A DNA stretch of 64,000 bases from Pseudomonas aylmerensis (GTDB lineage: Bacteria; Pseudomonadota; Gammaproteobacteria; Pseudomonadales; Pseudomonadaceae), in contig NZ_MAUE01000001.1 in assembly GCF_001702265.1 (NCBI RefSeq), positions 1-64,000 of the forward strand, read 5' to 3'. A program made the translations under genes and the position numbers. Positions 44,280 through 53,224 of the stretch are shown here, piece by piece (position 1 is the stretch's first letter; each line of letters begins with the position of its first letter). A model generated the notes under the pieces. That model did not search any database. It was not told the DNA's origin and saw only the letters and a list, made by a program, of their open reading frames with translations.

Positions 44280-44967
44280 GATTTCCACTCCCTAGCCCCT
44301 AGAGCATTGACGCGATCAACCTGGTCGCATGCGCTCACTCCTGGCGCTTGGACGACGCTCTGCCAGCTAGCGGTATCGTCGTAGTCCCATAACGCGCTGA
44401 TTGACTTATATTTCCATATAAAACATTCGAACTAAGACATCCGAGTGCGCGCTTTCGTGTCATTTTGCACCCAGCTCGATCACGCTGTTAGACGAGGTCG
44501 ACCTCAAGTTTTGTAACCGTCCGGCAAACATATCTTCCTCGAACGACTGCTAAAGGCCATGGTTTCCACCTAATTTAAGTAGACACCATCTCTGGCCCAG
44601 AGAGCGGATTTCCCATGATCCATGGCGACCCGCAACATGTCGCTCATGTGACGGTACAGGCTGTTCGATGCAGCCAGGCCGGCATACAAAAGCCTCTCTC
44701 TGGTGCAAAGGCATGAGTAACCTACCGACTGATCGGACATAGACGCGCCCCACATCCCAAAATACGCATTAAGGCTTTTATTGAGTGGCCAAGTGCTATC
44801 CTGCCAATCTCCACCTGCCGTCTCACTGGGAGCATGACGTCGGCCAGTGAAACTGAGCAAAACCGATACGTTCCGCATGTCGACGCTCGCTGCTCACCAA
44901 GGCCTTTGACTCGCTATGACTTCAGATTACGGCAAAACCTGTTTTCACAGCATGCAAGGAGTGCAAG
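44280..44967. other. Long intergenic stretch, no supported gene
   Basis: About 690 bp with lower GC and no frame I can support. A minus-strand frame at 44570-44878 (102 residues, containing KSLNAYFGMWGASMSDQS) has no ribosome site and is not recognised; it could be a remnant. AAGGA at 44956-44960 belongs to the gene starting at 44968. Confidence 0.5.
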
Positions 44968-46035
44968 ATGCAGTACGTGGCTTGTTTACGAGTTGGTCAG
45001 AATGACGTTAAGGCGCTGATAAATCTGGAAGACCACAGGCGGGAAGTAGTGGCTCCGCTGTTGGACATGCGAGGTGACGACGACAGACACCTTCAAACAT
45101 TCCTAGCGAGTTGGACTGAGCATCCTTTTTTCCTGGACGTTTCAAGAATAGCTAAGGACGTTGGTGAAGAATTCATTACTACCAATGACCTGCACAATCC
45201 TCATGGCGCGTTTGAGAACAAACGTCGCTTCTTTTCCGATGTGGCAGCCATCAACCAGAATGTTATACCGGTGGTCTCCTGGGTTGATGACGATCCCCAA
45301 CGAGCAGTCATCCAAAGTGCACTTGCTCTCCAGGGCGATTTCCCCCATATAGCCATAAGGGTTACCTGCCCGGAAAACCCCACCTCGACTTCGTGGAGCA
45401 GATTGCTATCAATCCTGGATGCTCTTGAACGCCCGGACACCGCGACGGTGATTTTAGACTTCGGTGCCACCGCTCCGGCCAACACCGCCTCAGGGTCAGA
45501 TTTCAACGTATCCCTGAGACAACTGAACAGCTATCAGATACGAAATCTGATCCTCATGAGCACTTCCTTCCCTATCGATAAGCCGGCTTCAAACACTTCA
45601 CGTTCCTCCGCCTGTTACGACGTTGCGTGGCAAGCAAGGGTCGATACCAGTGGCATAGAGTTGGATATCGTCTACGGGGATTACGCCGCCACCAATCCGA
45701 CCGCCTCGATGGAATACATACGAGGCATGCCTGTGCTTCCTTTTGCCTGCTATTACACGCCAACAGAATGGTGGCAACGACGCAAAGGTTCGGACAAGGA
45801 GTTTGTACGGTACGTTGAAATCGCCCAAGAAATCAGAGGCCTGCCGGGTTACCACGGTGATGACTTTTGCTGGGCTACTCGTGAGTACAGCAGAATTGTC
45901 GCCACATCTACAGGTTACGGGAACAATGGCACATGGAATGGGTACAGGATCAATCAGCATATCTGCGCCATGATCGAGTCCATCGTAGATACGGATAACA
46001 GTTTCGATGACTTTGATGCCGACGACTTACTCTAG
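44968..46035 (+). CDS. Beta-family (sce7725-like) protein
   Basis: A 355-residue protein of the Beta protein family (PF14350), which includes the sce7725-type proteins. It begins MQYVACLRVGQNDVKALINL, a family-like opening; the middle has VTCPENPTSTSW and LDFGATAPANTASG, and the C-terminus RGLPGYHGDDFCWATREYSR. No membrane segment. AAGGA precedes the ATG at 44968. Biochemical role unknown. It is convergent with, and overlaps by 9 bp, an sce7726-family gene; the two families are known as neighbours in other genomes and on mobile DNA. Confidence 0.75.
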   Translation: MQYVACLRVGQNDVKALINLEDHRREVVAPLLDMRGDDDRHLQTFLASWTEHPFFLDVSRIAKDVGEEFITTNDLHNPHGAFENKRRFFSDVAAINQNVIPVVSWVDDDPQRAVIQSALALQGDFPHIAIRVTCPENPTSTSWSRLLSILDALERPDTATVILDFGATAPANTASGSDFNVSLRQLNSYQIRNLILMSTSFPIDKPASNTSRSSACYDVAWQARVDTSGIELDIVYGDYAATNPTASMEYIRGMPVLPFACYYTPTEWWQRRKGSDKEFVRYVEIAQEIRGLPGYHGDDFCWATREYSRIVATSTGYGNNGTWNGYRINQHICAMIESIVDTDNSFDDFDADDLL

Positions 46036-46581
46036 CGAGCGATAGCGTTGTTTCAAGCTTGCTAGTACATGCGATCTGATCACGTTCATGGGGAGGGCGT
46101 CGCATAGCTGGCGACGCACCTCTTTTATGAGGTTGCGACTTTTCGTTGGCACCCCATACTGGGCCGCGAGTGCGTCCAACTCGCTACGCCACAAGAATCC
46201 CGTAAGGTGAAATTTATCCTGGAGCTTGTTGGGCTTCGCCCTTCGAATCATCGCCATGCCCGAATAGTCATCGACTACGAGCACTCCAACATGCGGTAGA
46301 CAGGACTCAAGAGCCTTCACCAAGTGCTTCGAATGGCAGCATAGCCAGACTTCGTCAAAGCATGCCATATAGGCCTGCTGCTGGCCTTCCCAGCGAGCCA
46401 AGGTATCAGCATGCGATTTGATTTCGAACGCGGTTAGCTTTCCATTGGCGTGAACGAGATCGGCGCGTCTGGCCTTATCAATGAAGCACAGCTCCTCGAT
46501 GAAAACGTCACTCTCTTCATGGGACATCGCTTTCGCGACCCACTGCTTGAGGATTGGGCGGATTTCGGTTGGATTCAGCAT
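46027..46581 (-). CDS. sce7726-family protein with PD-(D/E)xK nuclease-like core
   Basis: A 184-residue protein. Its centre carries the arrangement of a PD-(D/E)xK nuclease: Glu30, Asp41 in ARRADLVHANGK and Glu53-x-Lys55 in LTAFEIKSHADT, followed by a helix with QQQAYMACFDEVW. The C-terminal third is basic and helical (SRNLIKEVRRQLCDALP). By analogy it could cut or bind DNA. It is convergent with the Beta-family gene (9-bp overlap). Together they may be a defence or mobile-element maintenance pair; this is inference. Confidence 0.75.
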   Translation of the reverse strand: MLNPTEIRPILKQWVAKAMSHEESDVFIEELCFIDKARRADLVHANGKLTAFEIKSHADTLARWEGQQQAYMACFDEVWLCCHSKHLVKALESCLPHVGVLVVDDYSGMAMIRRAKPNKLQDKFHLTGFLWRSELDALAAQYGVPTKSRNLIKEVRRQLCDALPMNVIRSHVLASLKQRYRSLE

Positions 46582-46775
46582 GCGCGGATTATAGACAGAC
46601 AGTTGAGGCTTCTCACGCTAAAAAAGCATCCGGTCGTCTAAGGCCACAGAGCCCGCATCTGTATGATAGCCATCTTGCACGAAGTGGGGATGCGCCCGGT
46701 AGAAGCTTGGTGGGTTCATTCCGATGCGGCTAGAAATTGGCATTTAGAGCGACGCCCGAGGCTAGAACCCAGTAC

Positions 46776-47636
46776 TCAGCTCAGTAGCCCTGAAAATCGC
46801 TCTTCAGAAAGTCCCGCAGCGACAACGGCTTCGGCTTTTATCAGCGCACCATCGGAACATGTCGGCTTGTCCAGGCCTATCAGCGCGCTGGTGCTGTACA
46901 GCGTGGTATAAGCGGCGCCCGCTAACACTGGGCAAGTGGTCTGAATACACGGGGAGTCGATTACGCGATCGACTTTTCCATCCGGCGCATAACGCACCAC
47001 CCTGCTGCCGCCCCATTCGGCATTCCAGAGAAACCCCTGCGCATCAATGCAAGAGCCATCTGGAGCGCCTTGACCGTCAACCGTCGTGAACACACGCTGG
47101 TTTTCCAGTGAGGGGTAATCGCAGCAGAAAATACGTCCCTGCAGGGAGTCCGCGTAATACAGAGTGAAGCCGTCCGGGCTGAAACAGATGCTATTCGGGA
47201 TCGCCACTGCGGGAATGTCCAACGTTTCTGTTTCGAGCGTCGACGCATTGAGGCGGTGAAATCTGCCGATGGTTTGCACCTGCTCACTGGCGTCCATCGT
47301 GCTGAACACAAAGTTGCCCATACGGTCGCAGCGGCCATCATTGATTCGGGTTCCGGGTACACCAGGCGTGACTGCAATTCTGCTGAAACGGCCTGTGCTC
47401 AGCTGATAGTAGCCCAGGCAGGATGCCAGTCCCATTAGCAATACGTCTTCGTCTGCCGTGAGGGCAAATGAGCCTAGCGACTCGGGCAGCGGCCAGCACT
47501 GCACTTCACCGCTTACGAGATCTATAGCACGTAACTCGCAGCTTGGAATGTCCGTCCAGAACAGGCGTTCGGTTCTTTCACACCAGACAGGGCACTCGCC
47601 AAGCATGCTGGTGGTGTCGGTTAGAGTTTTAAACAT
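46776..47636 (-). CDS. SMP-30/gluconolactonase-family protein
   Basis: A 286-residue six-bladed propeller hydrolase. Family motifs: LGECPVWCERTERLFWTDI (metal Glu in GECP), RINDGRCDRMGNFVFSTMD (Asn/Asp metal ligands) and IPNSICFSPDGFTLYYADS. AGGAAG precedes ATG 47636. Such enzymes open sugar or aldonate lactones with a divalent metal. It follows a DMT carrier and an amidohydrolase in the same direction, so these three may form one catabolic operon under the LysR at 49705. Confidence 0.87.
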   Translation of the reverse strand: MFKTLTDTTSMLGECPVWCERTERLFWTDIPSCELRAIDLVSGEVQCWPLPESLGSFALTADEDVLLMGLASCLGYYQLSTGRFSRIAVTPGVPGTRINDGRCDRMGNFVFSTMDASEQVQTIGRFHRLNASTLETETLDIPAVAIPNSICFSPDGFTLYYADSLQGRIFCCDYPSLENQRVFTTVDGQGAPDGSCIDAQGFLWNAEWGGSRVVRYAPDGKVDRVIDSPCIQTTCPVLAGAAYTTLYSTSALIGLDKPTCSDGALIKAEAVVAAGLSEERFSGLLS

Positions 47637-47675
47637 GGTTGCTTCCTACGAAACAGAATGGGGTAAACAAGGTAG

Positions 47676-48149
47676 TCAGTTGGAGAAAAGCGCTGACCAA
47701 CGGTCACCGAACAACGCGATAGCCAAACCTGCGAGCATCACCACCGTCCCGACCAACTTGATGGAAGACACCGGCCTCTCCAATGCCCCCATCAATCCGA
47801 AGTGATCGATCGCCAGTGACGAAATGATCTGCCCAGCGATAGCGAGGCCAAGCAGTGCTGACAGACCGATTTTCGGTGCCAGCACTACATAACTGAGCAA
47901 CGCGCTGGCACCCAGCAAACCACCCAACAGGCTCCACCAAGGCTGTGCAGGTATGGCCGCCAGTGAGGCTGCTATCCCCCCGCGCATCAATGAAAAAATG
48001 CCCAGGCATACCGCGCCAGCAGTAAAAGAGAACAGCGCCGCCGCTACGGAGTCTCCACCCACACCTTTAGCGAGTTGGCCATTCAGTGTGGTCTGCAGGG
48101 TGATGCCAAGCCCCGCGCAGATGGCCAGCAGGTAGTAGGCTGCATTCAT
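47676..48149 (-). CDS. Small DMT-superfamily transporter (YdcZ/DUF606 type)
   Basis: A 157-residue protein with five hydrophobic helices, half the size of classical EamA transporters, as expected for the DUF606/YdcZ family. It opens YYLLAICAGLGITLQTTLNG and ends in LVGTVVMLAGLAIALFG. The start has an excellent AAGGAGG. It sits 11 bp after the amidohydrolase stop and 39 bp before the lactonase gene, so it is probably co-transcribed. It likely works as a dimer; substrate unknown. Confidence 0.85.
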   Translation of the reverse strand: MNAAYYLLAICAGLGITLQTTLNGQLAKGVGGDSVAAALFSFTAGAVCLGIFSLMRGGIAASLAAIPAQPWWSLLGGLLGASALLSYVVLAPKIGLSALLGLAIAGQIISSLAIDHFGLMGALERPVSSIKLVGTVVMLAGLAIALFGDRWSALFSN

Positions 48150-48160
48150 CTCACACCTCC

Positions 48161-49561
48161 TTACTTGGCTGACTCAAGCGGCAGGAATTTCTCGGCAAAG
48201 ATATCCGGCTGATAGCCTGCAGCAGCAAACAGATGCTCACGGGACTCGTTGATCGCCGCACGCAGCCTTTCGCTATCCACACCTAAAACCTTGCCACCGC
48301 GCTTGACGATACGCCCGCCAATCATGACGGTGTCGACATTGCTGCGCTCTGCCGCATGTACCACGGTACCGAAGGCATTGCCTGACGGATAAAGGTTGAT
48401 GTCCCGCGCGTTTATCAGGATCAGGTCAGCCTGCTTGCCGGGACTCAGGCTGCCGATTTTGTCCTGTAAACCGGCACAGACCGCGCCGTCGACGGTGGCG
48501 GATTTGAGCAAACCATGGGCGGGCAGGGTCACCACCGGATGATGGTCTTCACCGCAGCAGCGCTGGTGGTGCATGCCCATGACGCGCTGCAGGTAGAACG
48601 CCACCCGCATCTCCATGAACATGTCACCGCTGTAGGAGGTTTCGTTATCGACACTCAGGCCTGGACTGATACCGTGACGTTGGGCCGACTGCATGGCGAA
48701 CATTCCATCTTCAATGCCGTAGTGGGCATCTGAACGCGGGCATACGTTGACCCGAACGCCAGCCTCGCGAAGGATTTTCCAGCCGGCGTCCGGCAGCGCG
48801 GTGCAGTGGTTGAAGATGTTGTCGGAACGCAGCAGCCCCTCGCGATGCAATCCTTCCAACTCAGCCGCCATGTCACCGCCAAAGAACTCGGTGATGATAG
48901 GCAGCCCTAGGCGTCGGGCCTCAGCCCACAGCTCAGGCTCCAACTGCGCCATCACCGCCAGAGAGAGCAGCGGGTTGTCGCCTTTCTTGATGTATTTTTC
49001 CTGCAGACGCTCCAGATTGCCCGGCCAGTGGGCTTTGTCCCACTCACCCGCAACCGGCGCCCCCGAGGCGTGTACGGCGCGTATGCCTGCATCGAGCAGC
49101 GCTTCGACAGCGGCATCGGAGTGCTCACCCGTGCGGCTGTTATGCGAGTTGTCCACCAAGGTCGTTATACCGGCATCGATGCAGCCCAATGCGCTCAGGA
49201 GGTTGCCGATATACATGTCCGCCGGGCGATAGTATTTGGCGAACGAGAAGTGGGTTGCGTTGCAGTAGTCCTCCAGGGTTGCGGCGTTCGGATTTATTCG
49301 CCGTAGTTGCCCCTCCCAGGAGTGACGGTGGGTATCGACCATGCCCGGCATAGCGATCATGCCGGATGCCTCAATCACGACAGAGTCGCCGGCTTCGAGA
49401 TTTTCACCGATTGCCGTGATGGTGGTGCCTTCGATAAGAATATCGCCACGCGCCAGATTGCCGATGTCGCCATCCATGCTCAGTACAGTGGCGCCGCGGA
49501 TAAGTGTGCGTGCGGCCGGAGCGACTGGGGCCTGCACAATGCTGCGGTTGTATTCAGCCAT
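48161..49561 (-). CDS. Amidohydrolase of the TRZ/ATZ (chlorohydrolase/deaminase) group
   Basis: A 466-residue metal-dependent hydrolase with the TIM-barrel motifs MPGMVDTHRHSWEGQ (HxH), ITEFFGGD (a metal-ligand position normally His), NHCTALPDAGW and CPRSDAHYG. The C-terminal strand KQADLILINARDINLYPSGN is typical of TRZ/ATZ deaminases acting on heterocycles. The start is ATG 49561 with GAAGAGG upstream, inside a small dyad (49574-49592). First gene of a minus-strand unit with the DMT carrier and SMP-30 protein; divergent from LysR. Confidence 0.85.
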   Translation of the reverse strand: MAEYNRSIVQAPVAPAARTLIRGATVLSMDGDIGNLARGDILIEGTTITAIGENLEAGDSVVIEASGMIAMPGMVDTHRHSWEGQLRRINPNAATLEDYCNATHFSFAKYYRPADMYIGNLLSALGCIDAGITTLVDNSHNSRTGEHSDAAVEALLDAGIRAVHASGAPVAGEWDKAHWPGNLERLQEKYIKKGDNPLLSLAVMAQLEPELWAEARRLGLPIITEFFGGDMAAELEGLHREGLLRSDNIFNHCTALPDAGWKILREAGVRVNVCPRSDAHYGIEDGMFAMQSAQRHGISPGLSVDNETSYSGDMFMEMRVAFYLQRVMGMHHQRCCGEDHHPVVTLPAHGLLKSATVDGAVCAGLQDKIGSLSPGKQADLILINARDINLYPSGNAFGTVVHAAERSNVDTVMIGGRIVKRGGKVLGVDSERLRAAINESREHLFAAAGYQPDIFAEKFLPLESAK

Positions 49562-49573
49562 TTCAGTACACCT

Positions 49574-49592
49574 CTTCCAATTTCGTTGGAAG
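49574..49592. promoter_or_regulatory. Dyad CTTCCAA-N5-TTGGAAG before the amidohydrolase
   Basis: A perfect 7-bp dyad with a 5-bp centre lies 13 bp before the amidohydrolase start and overlaps its ribosome site. It could be a LysR or other operator, or a hairpin in the leader that covers the ribosome site. Confidence 0.5.
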
Positions 49593-49704
49593 AAATGTAC
49601 GCAAGGCGATACTGCGGGAAAAAGATGATTAAACTGTTTTTATTATTCAAGAATGACGAATAATAATGCTTTCCCCGGTCACTGCTTTGAGGCTGCTAAC
49701 AGTC

Positions 49705-50607
49705 ATGGATCGTATTCAAGCGATGCAGGTATTCGTCCGTGTGGCTGAGGCAGGAAGCTTTATCCAGGCGGCGCAGACGCTCTCTTTGCCGGCCTCGACG
49801 GTTACCAGCACCGTCAAGAATCTTGAGAAGTACCTGCAGGTGCGCTTGCTCAACAGAACCACGCGGCGGGTTAGTCTGACGCCTGAGGGCGCACAGTATC
49901 TGGCGCAATGCCGGGAAATATTGGAGCTGATAGAACACACAGAGACTAGTCTGACGGATTCCGTAAAACGGCCACAGGGACGTTTGCGGGTTGATATGCC
50001 GGGCGGCATTGCACACTTCATCGTCATGCCACATCTGCAAGCTTTTTACATGCGCTACCCAGATATCTACCTAATGATCGGCGTCAGCGATCGGCAGGTT
50101 GACCTTGTTCAAGAGGGTGTAGATTGCGTCATTCGCACAGGCGAGCTCGACGATTCAACGCTTGTTGCGCGCCCCCTTGGCCGATTTCGCTGGGTGACCT
50201 GTGCATCTGTTGCCTATCTCGAAGAAAACGGTACTCCGCAAACACCACTGGATTTGTCACACCACCGGGCCATCCATTACTTTTCGGGCCACGCAAGGCA
50301 CGCGGGCGAAATGCGCTTCGCCAGTGGCTCTGAAAAGCTCTCGGTTCAGGTGAACGGAACAACAGCCGTCAACGAGACTGGGCTCTACATAAAATTGTGC
50401 CTTGAAGGCTTTGGGCTGGCGCAACTCGCCGAGAACGTGGTTTCCGAGCACCTGCGAGAAGGGCGGTTGGTGGAAGTACTTGCTGACTGGCAACCGGCTT
50501 CGATTCCTGTGCACCTGTTATACCCGCATCAGCGCTTTCTTTCGCCAGCCGTGAGCGCATTCGCTGACTGGATCTCCGAGCTCGTTCGTGACGGGGATTC
50601 AGCCTGA
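49705..50607 (+). CDS. LysR-family transcriptional regulator
   Basis: A 300-residue regulator starting MDRIQAMQVFVRVAEAGSF, the typical opening of the CrgA/DmlR branch; the helix-turn-helix continues QAAQTLSLPASTVTSTVKN. The ATG at 49705 matches family starts; an ATG 13 codons upstream is rejected. It diverges from the amidohydrolase/DMT/SMP-30 unit with 143 bp between starts and is the probable regulator. Confidence 0.88.
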   Translation: MDRIQAMQVFVRVAEAGSFIQAAQTLSLPASTVTSTVKNLEKYLQVRLLNRTTRRVSLTPEGAQYLAQCREILELIEHTETSLTDSVKRPQGRLRVDMPGGIAHFIVMPHLQAFYMRYPDIYLMIGVSDRQVDLVQEGVDCVIRTGELDDSTLVARPLGRFRWVTCASVAYLEENGTPQTPLDLSHHRAIHYFSGHARHAGEMRFASGSEKLSVQVNGTTAVNETGLYIKLCLEGFGLAQLAENVVSEHLREGRLVEVLADWQPASIPVHLLYPHQRFLSPAVSAFADWISELVRDGDSA

Positions 50608-50671
50608 GTTCAGTGGCTGCAGGGCTGAACAAACAGGCTCGAATATTCAGCTGGTGCGCCAATAGCGACGA

Positions 50672-50779
50672 GTAGCCAAGCGCAGCGAAGTGCTCGGCGG
50701 CCAGTGTGGCGAACGTATTGTTTAGTTCTCCCTTGGAGATGAGAAATGGCTTGGCACCGTTGATGATCAGTACGTTGCT
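50672..50779 (-). pseudogene. N-terminal remnant of an MdaB-type NAD(P)H oxidoreductase
   Basis: The minus strand reads SNVLIINGAKPF, then SKGELNNTFATLAAEHFAAL, then GY. This is the first strand, flavin-phosphate loop and first helix of flavodoxin-fold quinone reductases (MdaB/YwrO group). After GY the similarity stops and the frame runs on into the LysR tail. No start codon or remainder of the gene (normally about 190-200 residues) is present, so it is a broken fragment. Confidence 0.6.
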
Positions 50780-50860
50780 CGCGAGGCTTAATCACCGACG
50801 ATGAGGATCGTGATAGGGCCGCTCGGTGGCGATCGACACGTATTTGCCATGTTTGCTGGC

Positions 50861-52069
50861 CTAGCTGTGTTGCATGGGCGTGCTTCTGTAATGAGTGGGT
50901 TCGAGTTGAACATTGCGCCCGGCCAGCATGCCGGTGGATGCGCCGGCAACGGCGATTGCCGCTGTGATCAACAGCGGTGCTGTCCAGCCATCAGTCCAGT
51001 CGTGCAGTTGGCCCAGTAGCAATGGGCCTGTGGCCGCCATCAGATAACCCACACACTGCGCCATTCCTGATAGTGCCGCCGTGTCGCCGGCATTTTTTGT
51101 ACGCAAGCCAATGAACGTCAGGCCAAGCATCATGCTAGCGCCAGAGCCGAAGCCCAGGAAAGCTGCCCACAACATGGCGTAGCTTGGTGCGTAAATGAGC
51201 CCGATCAAAGATGAGGCGGTTAACAGGCTAACGGTAGCGGCTGCCAGTTTCTGGTCTTTGAGACGGCGAAGCGTGGCCGCCAGAATCAAGCCGGGAATGG
51301 CGGTGGTCAATTGCAGCGTGCCGTGTACCATGCCAGCTTGCTCCGGGGATATACCATGATCCATCAGCATGGTCGGCAGCCAGCCTACGGCGACGTAAAA
51401 AGGCATCGCGTTCAGGCCCATAAACAGTGTGACCTGCCACGCCAGCGGTGAACTCCAGACGTTCACGGTTGCCGCTTGTTTGGGGCCGGACAGAACAATA
51501 TGTTCGTGTTTTTTCAACTGGGGTAGCCACACAATCAGCGCCAACAGCGGGGCTGCTATCAACAAACTCAGGGCAATCGGCCATCCCCATGATTGGGTCA
51601 GCGGAATGATAACGGCGGAACCGGCAGCACCTGCTGCCCCCATCGTGATGGAGTAAGCGCCCGTCACAGACGCCATCTTCGTCGAGAAGTCGCGTTTGAT
51701 CAGGCCAGGCAATAGCACGTTGCCCAGTGCGATCCCGGTGCCTATCAATACCGTACCGGCATACAACGCCCATGCGCTGCCTGCCGAGCGCAGCAGGATG
51801 CCTGCTGAAATGACCAACAGTGCACCGAAAAGCGTGCGTTCAATGCCGAACCTGCGGGCAACCGAAGCGCTAAGCGGGGAAAAGGCGGCAAAAGCCAGAA
51901 GTGGTAGTGAAGTAAGCAGGCCTAGAGCTGAGGCGCTTAAGCCAAAGTCATTCTGAATGAGCGGTAAAACAGGGGCGATGCCCGTAAAGGGAGCGCGTAG
52001 GTTTACGGCAATGAGCAGAATGCCCGCGACGAGCGCGATGGCATGCCACTTGTTTTTTGTATCTGACAT
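50861..52069 (-). CDS. MFS transporter of the CynX/NimT family (NimT-like)
   Basis: A 402-residue, 12-helix exporter. The opening IALVAGILLIAVNLRAPFTG contains the family's LNLR-like motif; loop 2-3 reads SASVARRFGIERTLFG. It is divergent from an AraC gene of the NimR type with 88 bp between starts; in E. coli the divergent nimR/nimT (yeaM/yeaN) pair controls 2-nitroimidazole efflux, and the same arrangement supports that kind of function here. Start at ATG 52069. Confidence 0.85.
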   Translation of the reverse strand: MSDTKNKWHAIALVAGILLIAVNLRAPFTGIAPVLPLIQNDFGLSASALGLLTSLPLLAFAAFSPLSASVARRFGIERTLFGALLVISAGILLRSAGSAWALYAGTVLIGTGIALGNVLLPGLIKRDFSTKMASVTGAYSITMGAAGAAGSAVIIPLTQSWGWPIALSLLIAAPLLALIVWLPQLKKHEHIVLSGPKQAATVNVWSSPLAWQVTLFMGLNAMPFYVAVGWLPTMLMDHGISPEQAGMVHGTLQLTTAIPGLILAATLRRLKDQKLAAATVSLLTASSLIGLIYAPSYAMLWAAFLGFGSGASMMLGLTFIGLRTKNAGDTAALSGMAQCVGYLMAATGPLLLGQLHDWTDGWTAPLLITAAIAVAGASTGMLAGRNVQLEPTHYRSTPMQHS

Positions 52070-52120
52070 ATTCTGTAGCTGTCCTCTGAAAAGAAGACCA
52101 CTGTAGAGAGCTTCAGAATT

Positions 52121-52133
52121 ATCTAATATAGAT
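52121..52133. promoter_or_regulatory. Palindrome ATCTAATATAGAT in the NimT/NimR-type intergenic region
   Basis: A perfect 13-bp palindrome, directly followed by GATATC, lies between the divergent starts at 52069 and 52158. Its position and AT-rich context suit the operator or -10 region used by the AraC-type regulator. Confidence 0.4.
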
Positions 52134-52157
52134 ATCAAGACACCTGATACCTAAATT

Positions 52158-52952
52158 ATGCCAAGCTCAAAAAATGTCGTTACCTCGCCGGAAGATTTCG
52201 ATTCAAATCTCTTCGCTCAGGCTGCGATTGCGCTCAAGGTTGCGCCTGCCCCCAATGATTCGGTTGCCCGCGCCCATGATCATCGGAAAGGCCAGCTAGT
52301 CCTGTCTTTGCACGGAGCGGTGAGCTGTGAGGTGCAGAACGCACTTTGGCTTGTGCCTCCCCAACATGCGGTATGGATTCCCGGCGGCACGCCGCACAGT
52401 TGCCGCATGACCGAAAACGCCCGCACTTGTTTTTTGTTTGTTGAACCCGATGCAGCAGAGATGCCTGACGCCTGCTGTACGGTTGCCATTACCCCCATTG
52501 TCCGCGAGATGATCCTTCACCTCGCAGAGCAGGAACCCTCCTGTCTTTGCGAGGGTAAAACTGCGCGGCTGGTTGCAGTACTGCTTGAGCAGCTTTCCGA
52601 TGCTCCGCTGAAAGAGCTGCATTTGCCGATATCCGACCACCCCAAGATCAAACAAATCGCGGATACGCTCTTTGCAGACCCCGGTGACCGAACCACGTTG
52701 CGCGAGTGGGCCAATCGGCTTGCAACGAGTGAGCGAACGCTAGCCAGACTTGTGGAAAGTACGACTGGGCTGAGCTTCGGACGCTGGCGCCAGCAACTGC
52801 ATCTGATGATCGCACTGAGTCATCTGGCAGAAGGCGTATCCGTGCAGCATGTGGCAGGCATCCTGGGCTATGACTCTGTTAACGCCTTTATCACGATGTT
52901 CAAGAAAGCTTTGGGAAAACCGCCCACTCTGTACTTTTCCTCTCTGCGATAG
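52158..52952 (+). CDS. AraC-family regulator with cupin domain (NimR-like)
   Basis: A 264-residue regulator with an N-terminal cupin (HDHRKGQLVLSLHGAVSC; VPPQHAVWIPGGTPHSCRM) and a C-terminal AraC double helix-turn-helix (LREWANRLATSERTLARLV; VSVQHVAGILGYDSVNAFIT). This domain order and length match E. coli NimR/YeaM. It probably represses the divergent exporter gene at 50861-52069. Start at ATG 52158; the upstream ribosome site is weak. Confidence 0.88.
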   Translation: MPSSKNVVTSPEDFDSNLFAQAAIALKVAPAPNDSVARAHDHRKGQLVLSLHGAVSCEVQNALWLVPPQHAVWIPGGTPHSCRMTENARTCFLFVEPDAAEMPDACCTVAITPIVREMILHLAEQEPSCLCEGKTARLVAVLLEQLSDAPLKELHLPISDHPKIKQIADTLFADPGDRTTLREWANRLATSERTLARLVESTTGLSFGRWRQQLHLMIALSHLAEGVSVQHVAGILGYDSVNAFITMFKKALGKPPTLYFSSLR

Positions 52953-53224
52953 TGCTTTGCTTGTTAAATATCCGACCCATTGAGTCGTCGAGCCACCTGC
53001 ACGATTCTGGGGATCACCCCCTGCTCAGCTTCTCCATCTGGAGTCCTCGTCGCAGACACCCACTGACCATCGGCATCACTAAATTCTGTAAAATGGGAAA
53101 GTGCGGTTCTGACACGGCCAGTCGTGAAGTGAGAATGGAGCCATCAAATAGTTAAGGATTGCTGACATGTCACGTTTCAAGGGCCGCCGCCTCAGGCAAT
53201 ACAGGTCGAGTTCGACCATCATAA

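Noticed and set aside
44570..44878. A 102-codon minus-strand frame containing SLNAYFGMWG
   Set aside because: I wondered about a reverse-transcriptase C-terminal remnant, but the match is too weak and there is no start signal.
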